A stretch of 28,005 nt of DNA from Dehalococcoidia bacterium (GTDB taxonomy: Bacteria; Chloroflexota; Dehalococcoidia; Dehalococcoidales; JAUVZE01): the NCBI GenBank assembly GCA_030602665.1, contig JAUVZE010000002.1, positions 1 through 28,005 of the forward strand, given 5' to 3'. The notes under the pieces were generated by a model. It was not told the origin of the DNA and ran no database searches. It saw only the letters and a list, made by a program, of their open reading frames with translations. The translations under genes and the position numbers were made by a program. Position 1 is the first letter of the stretch. The number at the start of each line of letters is the position of its first letter. Shown piece after piece: positions 21,534 through 28,005 of the stretch.

Positions 21534-24317
21534 CTAGCTTCTCTCTTCAGCAGCGAGTTCTGCCAGCCGGTCCAGTACCGCCTTCAGAGCCTCTAACTCT
21601 TCCCCATAGCCAGCCCAATCACCTGCCTTGAGATACTGTTGAGCTTGGTCGTAGTGCTGTTTAGCCTCCTCAATTAGACTGGCTACTTCAGCGGATACTG
21701 GCTCCTCCGGTTCAGTTGGAGTCGGCGGTTTTGGTTCAGTTGGTGGTACCTCAGCGCCAAAGATAGCGGCGATACTTTCCCCTAACGTGGGTTCCATAGC
21801 TATCTGGTCGCCGGCAGCCACAATAACTCGCTTCAGCTGTGGAAGCCCACCAGCCTCTGCTTGGAGGAAGACCGGCTCCACATACAGGTTGGATTCGCCT
21901 AAAGGAATCAGCAGCAGGTTGCCACGGATAACCCGAGAACCACCACGACCCCACAGGGCAAGCTGCTCAGTGATGACGGTATCCTGCGAGATTCGGTTCT
22001 CAATCTGGCTGGGACCATACACTAGCCGCTCCTTGGGGAAGAGGTAGGCAAGCAGCTTCCCGTAGTTTTCTCCATCACTGCGGGCAGCCAGCCAGCCAAT
22101 GGTATTATTCTTGTTCACTGGGGTGAAGGGCAACATGAGTAAAAACTCCTCCTTCTCCTCATCGGGCAGGCGCATGATGATGTAGTAGGGCTCCATAGCC
22201 TGTTCTGTGCCGAAATAGAGCTCCTTAGGCACCGCCCACAGGTCTTCCTTATTGTAGAATACCCGGGCATCTTCCATGTGGTAGGTTTGGTATACCGCGG
22301 CCTGGATATTGAAGAAGTCCTCAGGATAACGGAAGTGGGCTTGCAAGGACTCGGGCGCCTGCCCAGCGGGGACGAAGAGCTTGGGGAAGATGGCCTGGTA
22401 GGTCTGTATCAAAGCATCATCTGGGTCAGTGATATAGAAGGTTACACTGCCATCGTAGGCATCAATAACTGCCTTCACGCTGTTGCGAATATAGTTTAGC
22501 TTTCCAAGCGGTTTAGAATAGGGATAGCGGTCAGTGGTAGTATAGGCGTCCTGTATCCAGAATAACCTTCCCTCCATCACCACCAGATAGGGGTCACTGT
22601 CCAACTTCAAAAATGGCGCCAGGTGATTCACCCTCTCCCTGATGTTCCGATAATAGAGCACCCGGCTCTCAAGGGTTAACTCGCCACTGATAAGGATATT
22701 AAGGTCGCCAAATTGCCAGGCATAGACTAATCGGCGGATGAAACTGCCCAGGCTAACCCCATCCTTGCCCTGGTAGCGAGTGAAGACATTCTCATCACCC
22801 ATAGGATAGTTAAACTCATCGGTCTTTGTTCCCACAATTACGTAATCATTCGTCTTTTCCCCAAAGTATATCTCAGGCCGCTCAATATCGAAGATACCAA
22901 CCGGGGGTATATCCTTTACCCGCAATACCGGCAACCCCTCAGCAGTGACCTCATTAACCGGGCTTAGGGCAAGACCGTAGCCATGGGTGAACTGTAGCCG
23001 ACGGTTGACCCAGGTCTGCGCCTGCACAGGCAATTTCTCCGCAGATAATTCTCGGGCCGATAGCATGACCTGCCGGTACTCGCCATCAATGGTATAGCGG
23101 TCGACATCGACATCATTGAAATCATAGTAGAGCCGAATGGACTGGATATGGTTATAGGTGTCCTTTAGCGGACGAGAGTCCCAGAGCCGGATGTTGTTGA
23201 TGGTTACCTCGTTTTGAGCTATGTCCTGGGGGGTTGGAGCCTCCTCGGCAGGGAAAGGCTGCTCCTCAACCCGGTTCAGAGCAAAAGCCTCTCTGGTAAA
23301 CTGAATATTGTATTCAATGTAGGGTCTCTCTCGAGCCAGCTCGTTGGGCTCCACCTGAAAGCGCTGTACCACGGTGGGGAAGATACCCCCGACGATGATA
23401 GCCACCACAATCCATCCCCCGATGCCGTAGAGCAACCAGCGAAACTTACGCTGCCATACGGAAACCAGAACGAGACCTATAACGATGAGCACTACCGCCA
23501 AAAGAATCCACTGTGCTGGAAGCTTGGCATGCATATCAGCATAGCTGGCTCCGAAGATTACTCCCCGTGTGGAGAAAACCAGTTCCCAGATGCCAAGCCA
23601 GTAACCCCAGGCAAAAAGACCCAGGATAGCTATGACTAGTCCACCAATATGGGCTAATACTGGCCTAGCAAAGTCAAACCTAAGTCGCTGCACCGTATAG
23701 CTGAGAAGATATACGCCGGCACTGCCAAGAAGGGTGACTATCAGCGCGCCCAGGAGCCAGCCTCGCAGCAGGTGAAGGAAAGGCAGTGAGAAGACGTAGA
23801 AGCCAATCTCCCTATGGAAAACCGGGTCGGTGATGCCAAAGGGCTGCCCGTTGAAGAACCGAAGTACAACCTCCCAATTCCCCTGGGCTACCAGACCAAA
23901 TATTAGACTGAGCAGTACCGTTCCCAGGATAACGTTTAACCTGAGTATCGGCTGTAGCCGGCGCACTATGGCCCAAGGCCAAAAACTTGGCTCGGTCTTG
24001 GGTGCCAGGCGTGTCGCCAGCACCAGGTTTCCCAAAAACAAGATGCCAAAGATGATGGCTGCCGAGAAGAAGATGAGCACCTTGGTCTTCAGGATAGTAG
24101 TAAAGACACTGCCATAACCCTGGCTGTTGAACCAGAGCCACTCGCTATACCACCCCTTCGATATATTTATGAGAATAAACAGGGTCAAGGCCCCAGCCAG
24201 TATTAGGAACACCCTGGCGGTTGTCCATCCGCGCTTGACGGGCGGTGTAGGCTTCTTGTCTCTATCTTCAGGAAACCAGCGCTGCCATTGTCTGTCAAAT
24301 GAATCCAATCTACTCAC
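21534..24317 (-). CDS. UPF0182 family large membrane protein
   Basis: 927 residues, the usual size. The N-terminal 330 residues contain about seven transmembrane helices with family landmarks (WYSEWLWFNSQGYGSVF, PVFHREIGFYVFSLPFL, SYADMHAKLPAQWILL). The large remainder is extracytoplasmic: RLWDSRPLKDTYNHIQSIR, YDFNDVDVDRYTIDG, RLQFTHGYGLALSPVNEV, IYFGEKTNDYVIVGT. The last 80 residues are a Pro/Glu-rich linker and a helix resembling a TPR-type end (EEAKQHYDQAQQYLKAGDW). The family is widespread in Actinobacteria, Cyanobacteria and Chloroflexota; its function is unknown. Start is GTG 24317 with AAAGG upstream. It follows the NHL-repeat gene on the same strand with a 38-bp gap, so the two may be cotranscribed from the promoter at 24883-24911. 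Confidence 0.93.
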   Translation of the reverse strand: MSRLDSFDRQWQRWFPEDRDKKPTPPVKRGWTTARVFLILAGALTLFILINISKGWYSEWLWFNSQGYGSVFTTILKTKVLIFFSAAIIFGILFLGNLVLATRLAPKTEPSFWPWAIVRRLQPILRLNVILGTVLLSLIFGLVAQGNWEVVLRFFNGQPFGITDPVFHREIGFYVFSLPFLHLLRGWLLGALIVTLLGSAGVYLLSYTVQRLRFDFARPVLAHIGGLVIAILGLFAWGYWLGIWELVFSTRGVIFGASYADMHAKLPAQWILLAVVLIVIGLVLVSVWQRKFRWLLYGIGGWIVVAIIVGGIFPTVVQRFQVEPNELARERPYIEYNIQFTREAFALNRVEEQPFPAEEAPTPQDIAQNEVTINNIRLWDSRPLKDTYNHIQSIRLYYDFNDVDVDRYTIDGEYRQVMLSARELSAEKLPVQAQTWVNRRLQFTHGYGLALSPVNEVTAEGLPVLRVKDIPPVGIFDIERPEIYFGEKTNDYVIVGTKTDEFNYPMGDENVFTRYQGKDGVSLGSFIRRLVYAWQFGDLNILISGELTLESRVLYYRNIRERVNHLAPFLKLDSDPYLVVMEGRLFWIQDAYTTTDRYPYSKPLGKLNYIRNSVKAVIDAYDGSVTFYITDPDDALIQTYQAIFPKLFVPAGQAPESLQAHFRYPEDFFNIQAAVYQTYHMEDARVFYNKEDLWAVPKELYFGTEQAMEPYYIIMRLPDEEKEEFLLMLPFTPVNKNNTIGWLAARSDGENYGKLLAYLFPKERLVYGPSQIENRISQDTVITEQLALWGRGGSRVIRGNLLLIPLGESNLYVEPVFLQAEAGGLPQLKRVIVAAGDQIAMEPTLGESIAAIFGAEVPPTEPKPPTPTEPEEPVSAEVASLIEEAKQHYDQAQQYLKAGDWAGYGEELEALKAVLDRLAELAAEERS

Positions 24318-24355
24318 CTCAACCTTTCTAAACCATGGCTGGCAGAGTACGCTGC

Positions 24356-24832
24356 CTAACTCATCCGGGCAAACTTCTGCACGGTTTTGACTCCACGGTC
24401 AACTCCATCGGCGGTATTGGAGACTTCACCAACATACAGGTCGCCCCGTGAGTCAACTGCTATGGCATGAGGAGTCAGGAACAGGGCAGTCCCCTTGTCT
24501 TGTTGTCCTTGACCGCCCCAGCGTGCCAGCAGCTTACCTTCCGGGGTGAATTTAGACACCGTATGGTTGCCATCGTCTGTGCAGTAGACGGAATCATCAG
24601 GACCAACACAGCTACCATGAGCACGTTTAGAGAAGAATCCTTCACCCCACGTAGCCAGCAGGTCACCCTCACGTGCAAAGACCATTACCGGGTGAGCACC
24701 TCTATTTAATACATACACCCTGTCTTGCGAATCGATAGACAAGCTGCCGACGTCGCCGAATGAACACCCTTCAGGGAGCTTCGCCCACCCGTCAACTAGT
24801 TCGTAGGTGTATTTGCCAGCGCCATATAACAT
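24356..24832 (-). CDS. NHL-repeat beta-propeller protein, shortened
   Basis: 158 residues from ATG 24832, chosen over GTG 24847 because GAGGTG sits 7 bases upstream. It shows NHL-type blades: GSLSIDSQDRVYVLNRGAHP, GPDDSVYCTDDGNHTVSKF, and PHAIAVDSRGDLYVGEVS with a final VKTVQKF. Relatives I recall (peptidylglycine lyase-like six-bladed propellers) are about 300 residues. Both ends here look authentic, but the central blades between EGKLLARWGGQ and the last PHAIAVDS unit are missing, as after an in-frame internal deletion. About three blades remain, too few for a closed propeller unless it oligomerises. No signal peptide. The function of the full-length proteins is also unclear. Confidence 0.7.
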   Translation of the reverse strand: MLYGAGKYTYELVDGWAKLPEGCSFGDVGSLSIDSQDRVYVLNRGAHPVMVFAREGDLLATWGEGFFSKRAHGSCVGPDDSVYCTDDGNHTVSKFTPEGKLLARWGGQGQQDKGTALFLTPHAIAVDSRGDLYVGEVSNTADGVDRGVKTVQKFARMS

Positions 24833-24882
24833 GTTTTGGCACCTCACTTCGGCCTAATGAGTCAAACTCTCCAACTTCCAGC

Positions 24883-24911
24883 ATTCTAATTGGCTGGGCT
24901 GTCTTTGTCAA
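24883..24911 (-). promoter_or_regulatory. Strong sigma-70 promoter for the NHL-repeat/UPF0182 genes
   Basis: On the minus strand TTGACA (24906-24911, perfect) and TAGAAT (24883-24888, five of six) are 17 bp apart. The predicted start of transcription is about 45 bp before ATG 24832. Confidence 0.75.
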
Positions 24912-24939
24912 ACTTGCGTATTTTATATGTTGGCTCTCC

Positions 24940-24968
24940 TTTACCAATGGGATGTAAGTAGTTATAAT
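24940..24968 (+). promoter_or_regulatory. Promoter for the BioD/DRTGG gene
   Basis: TTTACC (24940-24945, four of six) and perfect TATAAT (24963-24968) are 17 bp apart, about 35 bp upstream of the TTG start at 25003. It is divergent from the promoter at 24883-24911. Confidence 0.6.
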
Positions 24969-25002
24969 AGATTTGGCAAAATAAGTGCAGTGGAGGTGTA
25001 AC

Positions 25003-25992
25003 TTGGCGGCATTGTATGTAACCTCTTTAGCTGAAGGTGTAGGTAAGACTACCATTTGTGCTGGCTTGGCTAAGCATCTGCTAAGCAATGGCCAGAAGGT
25101 AGGCTTTTTAAAACCGATTCTGGCTAAAGAGGCAGAAGGTAGTGATAGCGATGCCCTTTTTATCAAGCAAATTCTTAGCTTAGATGAACCGCTGGATAGT
25201 ATTTGCCCGGTTATCAGTGGTCAGGACAAGGTGGTAAACAGGATTAGAGAAGCCTATGACCAAGTTTCCCGGGGTAAGGATGTGGTTATTGTGGAAGGAG
25301 TGTGTGAACGGAGTATAGTAGAAGCACTGGATGCTAGGGCAATTATTGTTGAGGGCTATTCTAGAGAGTTATCTCAGGTTAAACTTAATAATAGCTACCA
25401 GGATTGGGGGGAATATTTACTGGGTATAGTATTAAATAAAGTGCCACGAAGTCAAGTAGAAAGTGTGCGCAACGAGATAACCTCTCAACGTGGTGGAGAC
25501 GGAATAAAGATACTAGGGGTGCTCCCCGAAGACAGGGTTCTATTTGCCTTGTCTGTAGGCGAGCTAGCTAGGCACCTTCAGGGGGAAATATTGAACTGTA
25601 CTGAGAAATCAGGGGAGCTAGTGGAGAACCTTATGCTGGGAGCAATGACTGTTGACCCCGGTCCGGAATACTTTGGGCGTAAAACCAATAAGGCCGTAGT
25701 GGTTAGAGGTGAACGGCCGGATATGCAGATAGCAGCTCTGGAGACCTCAATGAGGTGTCTTATTCTCAGTGGCAATACAGCACCAATCCCGGCGGTTCGG
25801 TATAGAGCTGAGGATAAGAATGTTCCTATTATTGTCGTCAAGAGCGATACTATGGCTACAGTGATGGCTATTGAAAATGCTCTGAATAAGGCCAGATTTA
25901 ACCAGGAGAAGAAGCTACCTAAGCTTACTGAAATTATGGAGAAGCACTTCAGTTTTCAGACGGTGTATCAAGGGCTGGGTATGGCCAGCTAG
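25003..25992 (+). CDS. BioD-like P-loop protein with DRTGG domain (Pta N-terminal type)
   Basis: About 329 residues from TTG 25003, set by GGAGGTG at 24992-24998. The first part is a dethiobiotin-synthase-like ATPase fold (VTSLAEGVGKTTICAGLA, Walker A; KVGFLKPI; VVIVEGVCE). The second part (about 215-330) is a DRTGG domain: KAVVVRGERPDMQIAALETS, where the motif itself is E-R-P instead of D-R-T, then LSGNTAPIPAV and PIIVVKSDTMATV. In enteric Pta these two domains precede the phosphotransacetylase domain; here that catalytic domain is absent, as in other stand-alone members. The role is probably regulatory or ligand-sensing, but this is inference. The speD-speE pair follows after 123 bp with its own promoter. 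Confidence 0.82.
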   Translation: MAALYVTSLAEGVGKTTICAGLAKHLLSNGQKVGFLKPILAKEAEGSDSDALFIKQILSLDEPLDSICPVISGQDKVVNRIREAYDQVSRGKDVVIVEGVCERSIVEALDARAIIVEGYSRELSQVKLNNSYQDWGEYLLGIVLNKVPRSQVESVRNEITSQRGGDGIKILGVLPEDRVLFALSVGELARHLQGEILNCTEKSGELVENLMLGAMTVDPGPEYFGRKTNKAVVVRGERPDMQIAALETSMRCLILSGNTAPIPAVRYRAEDKNVPIIVVKSDTMATVMAIENALNKARFNQEKKLPKLTEIMEKHFSFQTVYQGLGMAS

Positions 25993-25999
25993 GGGGGTA

Positions 26000-26028
26000 T
26001 TGCCAAAAGTGAAGTTATTATATAAAAT
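26000..26028 (+). promoter_or_regulatory. Promoter for speD-speE
   Basis: TTGCCA (26000-26005, five of six) and TAAAAT (26023-26028, five of six) are 17 bp apart, beginning 8 bp after the stop codon of the preceding gene. It leaves an untranslated leader of roughly 80 bases before speD. Confidence 0.65.
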
Positions 26029-26040
26029 CTGGTTTGTAGT

Positions 26041-26090
26041 TTAATTAGCGGTCGAAGTTGCCTGGTTTGACTTAGACACCAGGTAATTAA
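26041..26090 (+). promoter_or_regulatory. Structured leader element upstream of speD
   Basis: Between the promoter and the ribosome binding site, TTAATTA (26041-26047) can pair with TAATTAA (26084-26090), and inside it CCTGGT (26061-26066) with ACCAGG (26078-26083). The result is 13 base pairs with an 11-base loop and a 13-base one-sided bulge. There is no T-run, so it is not a simple terminator. A role in controlling polyamine gene translation is possible but unproven. Confidence 0.45.
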
Positions 26091-26115
26091 CAAATCTTCT
26101 AAGGAGGGCAGGTGA

Positions 26116-26487
26116 TTGAATGCACTAGGAAAACTTTTACTGCTGGAACTGAAGGACTGCAATCAGGAGGTGTTAAATGACCTAGGCTTTCTCAAAAGTG
26201 CTCTGATGTTGGCGGCAAGTGAATGCGGGGCAACAGTACTGGGGGAGTCCTTCCACCAGTTTAATCCTCAAGGGGTGAGTGGGGTGGTGGTTATCGCTGA
26301 ATCCCATCTTTTTATTCATACTTGGCCAGAATATGGTTATGCCGCCGTTGATATTTTCACTTGTGGCAATTCCGTCCAGCCAGAGAAGGCAGCAGAGCTA
26401 TTAATTGAGAAGCTTGGTGCCAGTAACCACTCTATGATAGAGGTGCCAAGAGGAATTCTAGACACTCAAGTGGGTGGTGGGGAATAG
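26116..26487 (+). CDS. speD: S-adenosylmethionine decarboxylase proenzyme
   Basis: 123 residues, the short prokaryotic class (speH/class 1B). It makes decarboxylated AdoMet, the aminopropyl donor for polyamine synthesis. The self-cleavage site is E62-S63 in AESHLFIHTWPE, with S63 becoming the pyruvoyl group; H68 and C83 (FTCGN) are the processing and catalytic residues, at the same numbers as in the Thermotoga enzyme. The start is TTG 26116, seven bases after AAGGAGGG; an ATG at 26120 is out of frame. speE follows after 5 bp, so the two are translated from one message. Confidence 0.95.
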   Translation: MNALGKLLLLELKDCNQEVLNDLGFLKSALMLAASECGATVLGESFHQFNPQGVSGVVVIAESHLFIHTWPEYGYAAVDIFTCGNSVQPEKAAELLIEKLGASNHSMIEVPRGILDTQVGGGE

Positions 26488-26492
26488 GAACT

Positions 26493-27413
26493 ATGGATAT
26501 AGACCCTGATAAATGGTTTTACGATAGAGTAAGCCAAAATTTAATTCAACTGCATAGCCTCCAAGATGTGCTGTATAGTGGGCAGTCGCAGTTCCAATCT
26601 ATCGAAATTATTCGCAGTGGTAGTTTCGGTAAATGTTTGGTACTGGATGGCAAGATTCAGTCCAGTGAGGCGGATGAGTTTATCTATCATGAGGCTTTGG
26701 TTCAACCAGCGATGATAACTCATTCCTGTCCAGAGACAGTATTTATCGCTGGTGGTGGTGAAGGCGCCACCTTAAGAGAGGTATTGTCTCATAACACAGT
26801 GAAACGGGCAGTGATGATTGACATTGATGCCGAGGTAATTGCTCTATGCCAAAAATTTCTACCTGACCATAGCCGAGGCTCCTTTAAGGATAAGAGAACC
26901 GAATTATACCATGCTGATGCCAGAGATTATCTGGCTAAATGTGGGGAAGAATTTGACATAATCATTATTGATTTGCCTGACCCTATAGAGAGGGGGCCAG
27001 CTTATTTGCTATATACTCAGGAATTTTATCAGCTAGTTAAAGACAGGCTTGGCACTAACGGCATTATTTGCGTTCAAGCTGGGTCAGCTGCCTGGAACGA
27101 GTTATTAAATTTTGCTGCGGTCAATCACACACTGAGAAGTGTTTTTCCTATAGTTTGTCCTTATCAGACAGATGTTCCTTCCTTTGGTGGTCCGTGGGGA
27201 TTTTGTCTTGCCTCGTCAAACCTTGACCCTCGCCTACTTTCAGCTACCGAGGTAGACAACCGCATTTCAGCTCGGTCGCTAACCAGGCTGAAGTTTTACG
27301 ATGGATTGACCCATCAAGGAATGTTTTCTTTGCCTAAGCACCTAAGGGGTGAGCTGTCCAAACAAACAAGGCTCATAACTGATAACGAACCGCTGTATAT
27401 CTATCAGGGGTAG
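26493..27413 (+). CDS. speE: Polyamine aminopropyltransferase, ACL5/thermospermine synthase-like
   Basis: 306 residues. Rossmann methyltransferase-like fold that moves an aminopropyl group from decarboxylated AdoMet to an amine. Landmarks: LDGKIQSSEADEFIYHEALV (substrate gate), GGGEG (87-91), DIDAEVIALC and DARDYL. The active-site motif is DLPDPIERGPAYLLYTQEFY, where spermidine synthases usually have D-S-(S/T)-D-P. D-L-x-D-P, the following G-P-x-Y-x-L-Y-T and VPSFGGPWGFCLAS match plant ACL5 thermospermine synthase and its prokaryotic relatives. The product may therefore be thermospermine, N1-aminopropylagmatine or a longer polyamine rather than, or in addition to, spermidine. ATG 26493 lies 5 bp after speD; its upstream purines (GGTGGTGGGGAATAGGAA) are within the speD end. 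Confidence 0.9.
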   Translation: MDIDPDKWFYDRVSQNLIQLHSLQDVLYSGQSQFQSIEIIRSGSFGKCLVLDGKIQSSEADEFIYHEALVQPAMITHSCPETVFIAGGGEGATLREVLSHNTVKRAVMIDIDAEVIALCQKFLPDHSRGSFKDKRTELYHADARDYLAKCGEEFDIIIIDLPDPIERGPAYLLYTQEFYQLVKDRLGTNGIICVQAGSAAWNELLNFAAVNHTLRSVFPIVCPYQTDVPSFGGPWGFCLASSNLDPRLLSATEVDNRISARSLTRLKFYDGLTHQGMFSLPKHLRGELSKQTRLITDNEPLYIYQG

Positions 27414-27439
27414 GTTGCATTAATTTTAGTTACTCTTTC

Positions 27440-27462
27440 GACGCAGTTTCTACGTCTTTTTT
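27440..27462 (+). terminator. Rho-independent terminator after speE
   Basis: GACGCAG (27440-27446), loop TTT and CTACGTC (27450-27456) form a 7-bp stem with one mismatch, followed directly by six T (27457-27462). It lies 27 bp after the speE stop and overlaps the last codons of the convergent gene at 27450-27761. Confidence 0.75.
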
Positions 27463-27761
27463 AGCTTATTATCTTCGGCTTCAAGTTTCTTAATATCCTC
27501 AGAAAAACCAAAGAATGTTTTACGTCTTACCTTTGTAGCACTCTTGACTTTATATTTAGCTAGGAAGCCGTTGTCATTAAGTGCCCATAGTGACCAATCT
27601 ATTGCAGCGGGTTTCAAATGTTTTAGCTCTTCGTATATCTCAGGGTCGCCGTAGGGGAAAACCTCTCCTCGATGTCTTTTGAAGAATTCGAGTACGTCTC
27701 TTTGCATAGAAGTCAAACTATTTTCATCTGGTTCTTTTTGAAAGATTTCCGATATTTTCAT
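27450..27761 (-). CDS. Small probable winged-helix DNA-binding protein
   Basis: 103 residues, about 15% Lys. LTSMQRDVLEFFKRHRGEVF looks like the first helices of a winged helix, then DPEIYEELKHLKPAAIDWSL and WALNDNGFLAKYKV (helix then strand), and a basic wing-like segment KSATKVRRKTFFGFSEDIK. The overall order suits a MarR/ArsR-like or viral-type wHTH, but the family is not recognised. ATG 27761 follows AGGAGG. The gene has a perfect consensus promoter overlapped by repeated sequence elements, so tight autorepression is likely (inference). Its last two codons and stop share DNA with the speE terminator. A toxin-antitoxin or phage-type regulator is conceivable, but no partner gene is present. 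Confidence 0.7.
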   Translation of the reverse strand: MKISEIFQKEPDENSLTSMQRDVLEFFKRHRGEVFPYGDPEIYEELKHLKPAAIDWSLWALNDNGFLAKYKVKSATKVRRKTFFGFSEDIKKLEAEDNKLKKT

Positions 27762-27790
27762 TTCGACCTCCTATATAAAAACTATAAATA

Positions 27791-27819
27791 ATTATAGCTA
27801 ACTTTACAATATTTGTCAA
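27791..27819 (-). promoter_or_regulatory. Perfect consensus sigma-70 promoter
   Basis: On the minus strand TTGACA (27814-27819) and TATAAT (27791-27796) are separated by exactly 17 bp, 12 of 12 consensus bases. Transcription should start about 25 bp before the ATG at 27761. Confidence 0.85.
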
Positions 27820-27837
27820 GTAAACTTTACAATATTT
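27800..27837. repeat. Paired 15-bp direct repeats overlapping the promoter (operator candidate)
   Basis: AACTTTACAATATTT occurs exactly twice, at 27800-27814 (in the spacer of the minus promoter) and 27823-27837 (upstream of its -35), 23 bp apart. The first copy together with the -35 also forms an inverted repeat TTnACA-N5-TGTnAA, and GTAAACTTTAC (27820-27830) is a perfect palindrome. Two repressor sites two helical turns apart over a strong promoter is a classic arrangement. Confidence 0.65.
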
Positions 27838-27938
27838 ATACAGGCACATTGGTAGGTAAAAGTAAGTAAATTGTAGCTATCAATTCATTAGTTCATACTG
27901 AGTTAGATTTGTGGTTTTATCTTGTCTTAAACGAATGC

Positions 27939-27944
27939 TATAAT
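27939..27944 (+). promoter_or_regulatory. -10 box of a probable leaderless helicase transcript
   Basis: A perfect TATAAT ends 7 bp before ATG 27952. Transcription would begin at or within a base of the start codon. No good -35 (TTTATC at 17 bp) and no Shine-Dalgarno are present. Confidence 0.5.
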
Positions 27945-27951
27945 AAGCCTG

Positions 27952-28005
27952 ATGGATGTTTTGGCTGAACTTAACCCGGCGCAGAGAGAAGCGGTAGAGG
28001 CAATT
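27952..28005 (+). CDS. UvrD/PcrA-type DNA helicase, N-terminal start (partial)
   Basis: 18 codons up to the window edge encode MDVLAELNPAQREAVEAI. L-N-x-x-Q-x-x-A-V is the Q motif that opens superfamily 1A helicases (UvrD, PcrA, Rep), which unwind DNA in repair and replication. The Walker A motif should follow just outside the window. The start codon has no ribosome binding site and lies directly downstream of a TATAAT box. Confidence 0.8.
   Translation, partial: MDVLAELNPAQREAVEAI

Overview
This window looks like a chromosome segment from an anaerobic bacterium of the Chloroflexota, most likely Dehalococcoidia. That is an inference from the gene mix and protein style, with no marker gene to settle it: a [NiFe]-hydrogenase maturation protease, corrinoid-related genes (a MetH-activation-domain protein and a corrinoid-protein fragment), a UPF0182 membrane protein, M19 and M24 peptidase homologues, a four-helix membrane PAS sensor, and frequent GTG/TTG starts behind strong Shine-Dalgarno sites. 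No rRNA, tRNA, CRISPR array or complete mobile element was seen.

Layout. 1-2400 is an eroded end: the last codons of a probable hydrogenase large subunit, its maturation protease, a 26-codon stub of an FAD oxidoreductase, a PAS sensor without a kinase, a small PLDc_N-type membrane protein, and broken response-regulator and MFS pieces facing each other. 2440-3865 (minus) is a two-gene unit: a MerR/Xis-type DNA-binding protein and a long coiled-coil protein with a compact C-terminal domain. 4009-9650 (minus) carries catabolic or redox genes: an MBL hydrolase, an exported SagB-like nitroreductase, an M19 dipeptidase homologue, a QueG-like Fe-S protein and an M24/creatinase-like protein, interrupted by plus-strand scars (an LhgO-like C-terminus, and a corrinoid-protein N-terminus joined to a DUF6951-like C-terminus). 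9976-11585 holds a frameshifted EamA transporter and a DUF5343 protein. 12149-13261 is ftsZ.

13616-21413 (minus) has an MFS transporter, threonine aldolase, serine hydroxymethyltransferase (glyA, with an in-frame TGA before a fully open 3' end), a MetH-activation-domain protein, a 2-hydroxyacid dehydrogenase and glycerate 2-kinase. Together these suggest glycine/serine/hydroxypyruvate/glycerate interconversion tied to folate and corrinoid one-carbon metabolism. 21534-24832 (minus) has a UPF0182 membrane protein and a shortened NHL-repeat protein.

25003-27413 (plus) has a stand-alone BioD/DRTGG P-loop protein, then speD and an aminopropyltransferase that looks more like ACL5/thermospermine synthase than ordinary spermidine synthase, behind a structured leader. 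27450-27761 (minus) is a small probable winged-helix protein under a perfect consensus promoter with repeated operator-like sites. The window ends inside the start of a UvrD/PcrA helicase that appears to be leaderless.

The strongest overall theme is gene decay: at least seven broken genes or fragments lie among intact genes, several with their start signals still recognisable.
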